Assembly (NCBI GenBank): GCA_027919835.1
Contig: JANVFP010000010.1
Span: forward strand, 558,001 to 622,000
Direction of reading: 5' to 3'
Length of the DNA: 64,000 bases
Source: Lentinula raphanica
Lineage: Eukaryota; Basidiomycota; Agaricomycetes; Agaricales; Omphalotaceae
Shown here: piece after piece, positions 59,857 to 64,000 of the stretch
Layout: each line of letters opens with the position of its first letter
Numbering within the stretch: position 1 is the first letter of the stretch
Translations under genes and position numbers: made by a program
Notes under the pieces: generated by a model
Databases searched by the model: none
The model's input: the letters and a program-made list of their open reading frames with translations, nothing else
What the model was told of the DNA's origin: nothing

Positions 59857-62380
59857 ATGGCTGCAGCGCTCAATGTTACCCTATCGTGCGTTCACACTTT
59901 CACTTGCTAACAGAAGATATAGCACTAATGCTTCTTTTTTCTCTCTCTCCTTGTTAGATTTGGGCCTATGCTTATTGGAGTGTATCTCAACATGATATTG
60001 TACGGTGTGAGTAGCAGTATCAACTCGTGAAGAGGGTCTTCTTATCAGTTAACTCAAATATTCTGCAGATCCTACTCAACCAGGTTCGCCCCACAGCGTG
60101 GATCGCGCGGATTTTCTCAATGAAAATTTATTGATCAAAATATGCAGATGTATTTCTACTTCCAAACATACAAAACGTAAAGTTACCCTCACCTCGCGTT
60201 CCGTCTCGTCTCGCTCACAGACGCGTGCATGCCACAGCGACGCACTCTGGATACGGCTACTAGTGAGTTCGGCCATCGGTTCATGGGAGGATCACGAGAA
60301 CATTGCAATTGACCGCTATTGTTCTCTAGGCAGCATACCTTTTCGTTATGGAGACTGCGAACACTATTCTTGACATGGCTATGATGTACCAGCCGCTGAT
60401 CACGGAATACGGTGAGCTGCCTTCTCATAATAGTTCTTTCTTATCATCAATGTGATCTCGAGGGACTGATGATACCAAACTTGCTATATCATAGGAACTG
60501 AGAAGGCCGTCGCGAACTTTCCTATACGTGAGTTCGCCCCATACACAAATAACCCAACTCCTATCTGCTGAAGACTGAATTCGCGTCCAGTTTTTATGAC
60601 GGGTTAGTCTATCAATACATTCCTCGAAATTCGACTAACTATCCTTGTTACTTCACTACAGAACCAATCGTCATAGTGAGCTCATCCTTTCTTTCTCGTT
60701 TATCTCAACTGGCTACCTACTACTATTTTCAAAAGGTTTTGATATCAGCCCCGATCCAATGTTTCTTCGCCTGGCGAATAAACAAGATCACTAAATCATA
60801 TTATGTTCCAATCATCATTATCGTACTTGCACTGGCATCTACCGGTACGTGAGGAATTACTGCACTTGGCTACCCATATCTCGTCTCACTTTTTTTCCAT
60901 CTCATGTACAGTGGGAGGCGTGATCACCGGAGTCAAGATCGCTATCCTCAAGCTCTTCAGCAGAAAACCAGAGCTGCACTGGTCTGCTCTTTTGTGGTTC
61001 ATCCCGTCTTGCGTGGCAGATTTGCTCATCACGTTCACGTTGGTTTTGAGTTTGGTGGGTACATAGGATTGTAGGACATAGTAAGGATCCTTGTGCATGA
61101 ATAGGGTTTCCTTGGCTTGCGCGACTCGAATCCTGGATCATTGCTGGTCAATAAACCTTACTCACGACCAATGTTCCCTCTTTTGCTATGCCTTCTGTCA
61201 TCTCTTTTTCTCTTGATATCTCATTCGCTCTGCTCAACGTCTCTTCTATCTTGTTTTCTAGTCCAAACGCAAAACGGGATTCGGCGCGACAGATTCAGCC
61301 ATAGATAAGCTGATCAGGAGTAAGTCCATTTCAGTCCATCTCTGGAGCTCAAGAGGATTCAACCTCATGCTCATCTCCGTACAGTGACTGTGCAAACGGG
61401 CATGATAACGTACGTATCTACGGGCGAATTGGGTTTGGGTGGTCGACAGCTCATGTCTTTGTTGACTAGTGCGATATGTGCTATCGGTGATGTAGCATTT
61501 TTCATGGCTCTACCGGTGCGTGTCTAAATGCCTGCTTGTCTATTCACAAACCAATGTTCAACGATATTCTTACGCAGCACACGGCCCTGTAAGCACTTCG
61601 TGGCTCTTCATCCCATTATTGACTGACTCAAAACTCGAACGATTCTGTCATCCCCCTAATTCATACCACAGTAACTTTCTATGGGACCTCTCGCTCTCGA
61701 AACTCTATACCAACTGTCTCATGTCCAACCTGAACGCTCGGTCCAGGATCTTGAACTCGAGTCGGGATGCGTCTTCCGGGATAGGCGGTGGAGGAGCGTA
61801 CTATAGGAACGGAATGGACCCGATGTCGCCTACTAGAGGGGAGAGTGGTATTCGGCATGTAAGTACACATGTGATGGCTTTTTTGGTTTTTATGGTTTTA
61901 CTGGCTTGCGTCCTGGTGTGTTCGTATGTGATGCTCATCGTCCCACGCGGTACTAGACTGGTCTACGATTCGCGGACAGCAGTGTACGTCGCGTTTCCCA
62001 CTTGCTTGGCTTTCCTTTGCATAGTTTTTCTTCTCTTCTGATTATTCTGCCCGAGGGGTGAGAACTAATTGTCTGCTTTGTTCTTCCTTCTCGCTTTCGT
62101 CTTTTATATATAGGTGATAAGTGCACCCGAAGTATACGAGCTTGAGAGCGCAAAGACTTTCGAAGCAGTCAGCGCTCAATCTCACGGTTCTATGTTCCAT
62201 GGGACAGATGGATTTGGTATTACGGTTACCAAGGTGTGTTTTTTGGTCTGAATCTCTTGTTTGTTTAATGGTCTGATTTGTCTTACAATTCTCTCTACTT
62301 TTTCTTCATTCAAGGTTGTGGAACGAATGGAAGATCCGATCCATGAAACTTCGAATAGTACAACGGGGATAGCTCAGTGA
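59857..62380 (+). CDS. Seven-helix membrane protein, DUF6534-like, basidiomycete-specific
   Basis: This is a polytopic membrane protein of a family greatly expanded in Agaricomycetes (DUF6534-like); its role is unknown. The start is ATG at 59857 (MAAALNVTLS). Then come FGPMLIGVYLNMILYG, VMETANTILDMAMMYQPLIT, VLISAPIQCFFAWRINKITK, IIIIVLALASTVGGVITGVK, LLWFIPSCVADLLITFTLVL, the diagnostic loop SKRKTGFGATDSAIDKLIR followed by MTVQTGMIT, SAICAIGDVAFFMAL, and finally FLWDLSLSKLYTNCLMSNLN then ARSRILNS. These match the family pattern (KTGF, LIRxTVQTG, PLSKLYTNxLMSxLNxR). The Ser/Gly-rich tail continues through further exons to VVERMEDPIHETSNSTTGIA. Thirteen or more short exons make it the most fragmented gene in the window. 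Confidence 0.8.
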
Positions 62381-62974
62381 AGCAGAGGATTACTATGAAT
62401 CTACGACTGTGCACGGACACGATATGATACCAAGTGAAGGACGCGGAATGCCGTTTTTGGCGTCCTGAAAATTATTAATAGGCTCTGAAGGAAGCGGAAA
62501 CCTGATTAGTGCTATTATACAGAATCGGTCTCGAAGGAGGCTTGTCAAATTGTCGGGTACTTTGAAGCACACTGCCAGCGGGCGACGTCAGTACCGGTAC
62601 TGAACAAAGTGAGAAGCGTCTCGAGTGTAAACTCAAGCTTGAATTGACTGATCACCATTATATCATGCAGTTTCTAGTGAGTTGATGATAGAGTGAGGGA
62701 AACTGCAACGCGTCCCCATGTTCAACTTCAAGTTGCCGAGATGATGCATTTGAACTGTGAAGCGTGACCGTTGTGCATCCAAACGGACGGAATTGATCCG
62801 CTCTTGGTCATCTCCACTTTCCGTCCATCCGAAGTTCGAACTGAACTGTCTTTTCTCATTACATATCTCATCCGTTCTCTTTTCAAATTTGTTTTGCTCT
62901 ATTTCCTCTTTTCTCCCCCTTGACTCTTTCTCTTCTTGAACAATAGATTACCATCGAGTGCATCACATTTAGCC
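62381..62974. other. Intergenic region upstream of NTA1
   Basis: This is 594 bp between the end of the membrane-protein gene and NTA1. A strongly pyrimidine-rich strand (about 62820-62940) precedes the start codon, a common fungal promoter feature. No gene was recognised. Confidence 0.4.
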
Positions 62975-64000
62975 ATGAAGAACCTCTCAGATCATTCTGA
63001 GGAGCAGACCCGAGGATATCAAGCATTGCGCATCGCACTCGTCCAGTATTCTCCAAAAGTCAGTCCTACTCATACGTATTCTTGAAAAACCTTCATTTGG
63101 AGCTTCCCCTTCCTGCTGATTCATATACTTGAGTGATCTTCTATTCATCAGTTGGATTTGTACTAAAGTCTGGCTTCGTTGAAAACAACGTTAGTTGGGT
63201 GAAGTGGAAGATAATATGGAACGAGTTGAAGAGTTGTGTTCCCGGTGAGTTTTGTCTTGTTCATCTGAACTCGGGACATCCGAGCTATGAATGTATCGCC
63301 AGTCAGATGCAAACCGAGTTCTATCATCAAGAGCTCATGACAAGTTGACGAAATACTGCACTCGTATAGAATTGAACCTGGCTCTGTGGATCTCGTATGT
63401 TTTCCAGAGATGGCTTTGTCTGGTATCTATAACCCCTTGCCGCTGCTTCTTTTCCACATCTGACGCTTTCTTGAGGCTATGTATTTCACTCCCCTACCGA
63501 AATCTCTCCTTACCTCGAAATCCCGCAAGAAGGCCCAACGTCGAGGATGTGTGAAAGACTAGCGAGGCGGGTGGGATGTTTCGTCGTTGCTGGGTATCCC
63601 GAACGGCTGGTCTTGAATACTACCACAGACATAGGGGTTGCAGCCGCCGATAGACCAGGTGCCAACAGCGCAATCGTCTATGGACCCAAAGGGGAATTCA
63701 TAGGAAACTACCAAAAGACGAACCTCTGGGTTACCGATAAGAGCTGGGCTAGGCCGGGTGAATAGCTTATCAGTTTCTCTGGTCGAATATTGACATTGGT
63801 TGTATGTACAGGCCCGACCTGCTTCGCGTCCTTCACCCTACCAGATCCGATTGGGACACTGGTGTTAGGCATATGTATGGATCTGAATGCGCATCCGCCG
63901 GCCGATTGGCAGAGCGTAGAGGCGCCGTATGAGTTCGGGGAGTATGCAGCAAAGAAGATCAGTGAAGGGGAAGCAGCAAGGGGAGTGGCGGTTTTGGTCA
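62975..64000 (+). CDS. NTA1: Protein N-terminal amidase NTA1 (partial, 3' end off window)
   Basis: This is a nitrilase-superfamily amidase that deamidates N-terminal Asn and Gln to Asp and Glu, the first step of the tertiary branch of the Arg/N-degron pathway. The start is ATG at 62975 (MKNLSDHSEEQTRGYQALRI, then ALVQYSPK). Exon 2 begins at 63195 (LGEVEDNMERVEELCSR) and exon 3 near 63355 (IEPGSVDLVCFPEMALSG); the catalytic Glu is in CFPEM. Then TEISPYLEIPQEGPTSRMCE and VGCFVVAGYPER lead to NSAIVYGPKGEFIGNYQKTN, the catalytic Lys in NYQKTNLW, and after the next intron LVLGICMDLNAHPPADWQ, where the catalytic Cys is in GICMD. All three triad residues are present, so it should be active. The gene continues past 64000. 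Confidence 0.9.

Overview
The window is a gene-dense stretch of nuclear DNA from a fungus, most likely an Agaricomycete (mushroom-forming Basidiomycota). The evidence is dense genes with many short introns (about 45-60 nt, GT-AG plus two GC-AG), gene families typical of basidiomycetes (a DUF6534-like seven-helix membrane protein, a TPR/F-box protein with leucine-rich tail, secreted double-psi beta-barrel proteins), and fungal-specific housekeeping genes (DASH subunit DAD4, KCH1/PRM6, Zn2Cys6 factor). I cannot name the species. About 32 protein genes are supported. Almost all are split, so coordinates give start codon to stop codon and include introns. Exon edges quoted were read by eye from splice consensus and family conservation.

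Layout. 1-9.6 kb: TVP38-like membrane protein (runs off the left edge), LPA acyltransferase LOA1, a cystathionine gamma-synthase-like PLP enzyme, a Zn2Cys6 transcription factor, and divergently from it a secreted DPBB protein. 9.6-20.7 kb: SSU-processome factors DIP2/UTP12 and IMP4, with aspartyl aminopeptidase, an F-box protein and a poorly resolved segment between them. 21-24.1 kb: two unrecognised genes, one secreted. 25.2-28 kb: ALG8 and VMA21 from a 120-bp shared promoter, followed by a 706-bp terminal-inverted-repeat element with 9-bp target duplications. 28.9-37.2 kb: a disordered protein, arginyl-tRNA-protein transferase ATE1 (with an apparent 1-nt frameshift), DAD4, a PROPPIN, and a Cys-rich/repeat protein. 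37.5-50.4 kb: NCS1, EMC3, VTI1, KCH1-like, RBG1/DRG1, RNR2, mitochondrial peptidase IMP2 and a sugar transporter. 50.8-64 kb: the Ski2-like double-cassette helicase SLH1, kynurenine aminotransferase-like BNA3, a small unknown gene, a DUF6534-like membrane protein and protein N-terminal amidase NTA1 (runs off the right edge).

Most genes alternate in strand, giving many head-to-head pairs with 100-250 bp shared promoters. Functional links inside the window are suggestive only: UTP12 and IMP4 both serve 18S pre-rRNA processing, ATE1 and NTA1 are successive steps of the Arg/N-degron pathway, and ALG8, VMA21 and EMC3 all act in the ER membrane. I found no secondary-metabolite cluster, no retroelement, and no clear novel multi-gene system. 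The strongest unexplained structures are the TIR element at 28.1-28.8 kb, the ATE1 frameshift, a set of 7-21 nt microexons, the degenerate second cassette of SLH1, and coding-like debris at 17.7-19.4, 24.3-25.2 and 30.2-30.9 kb.
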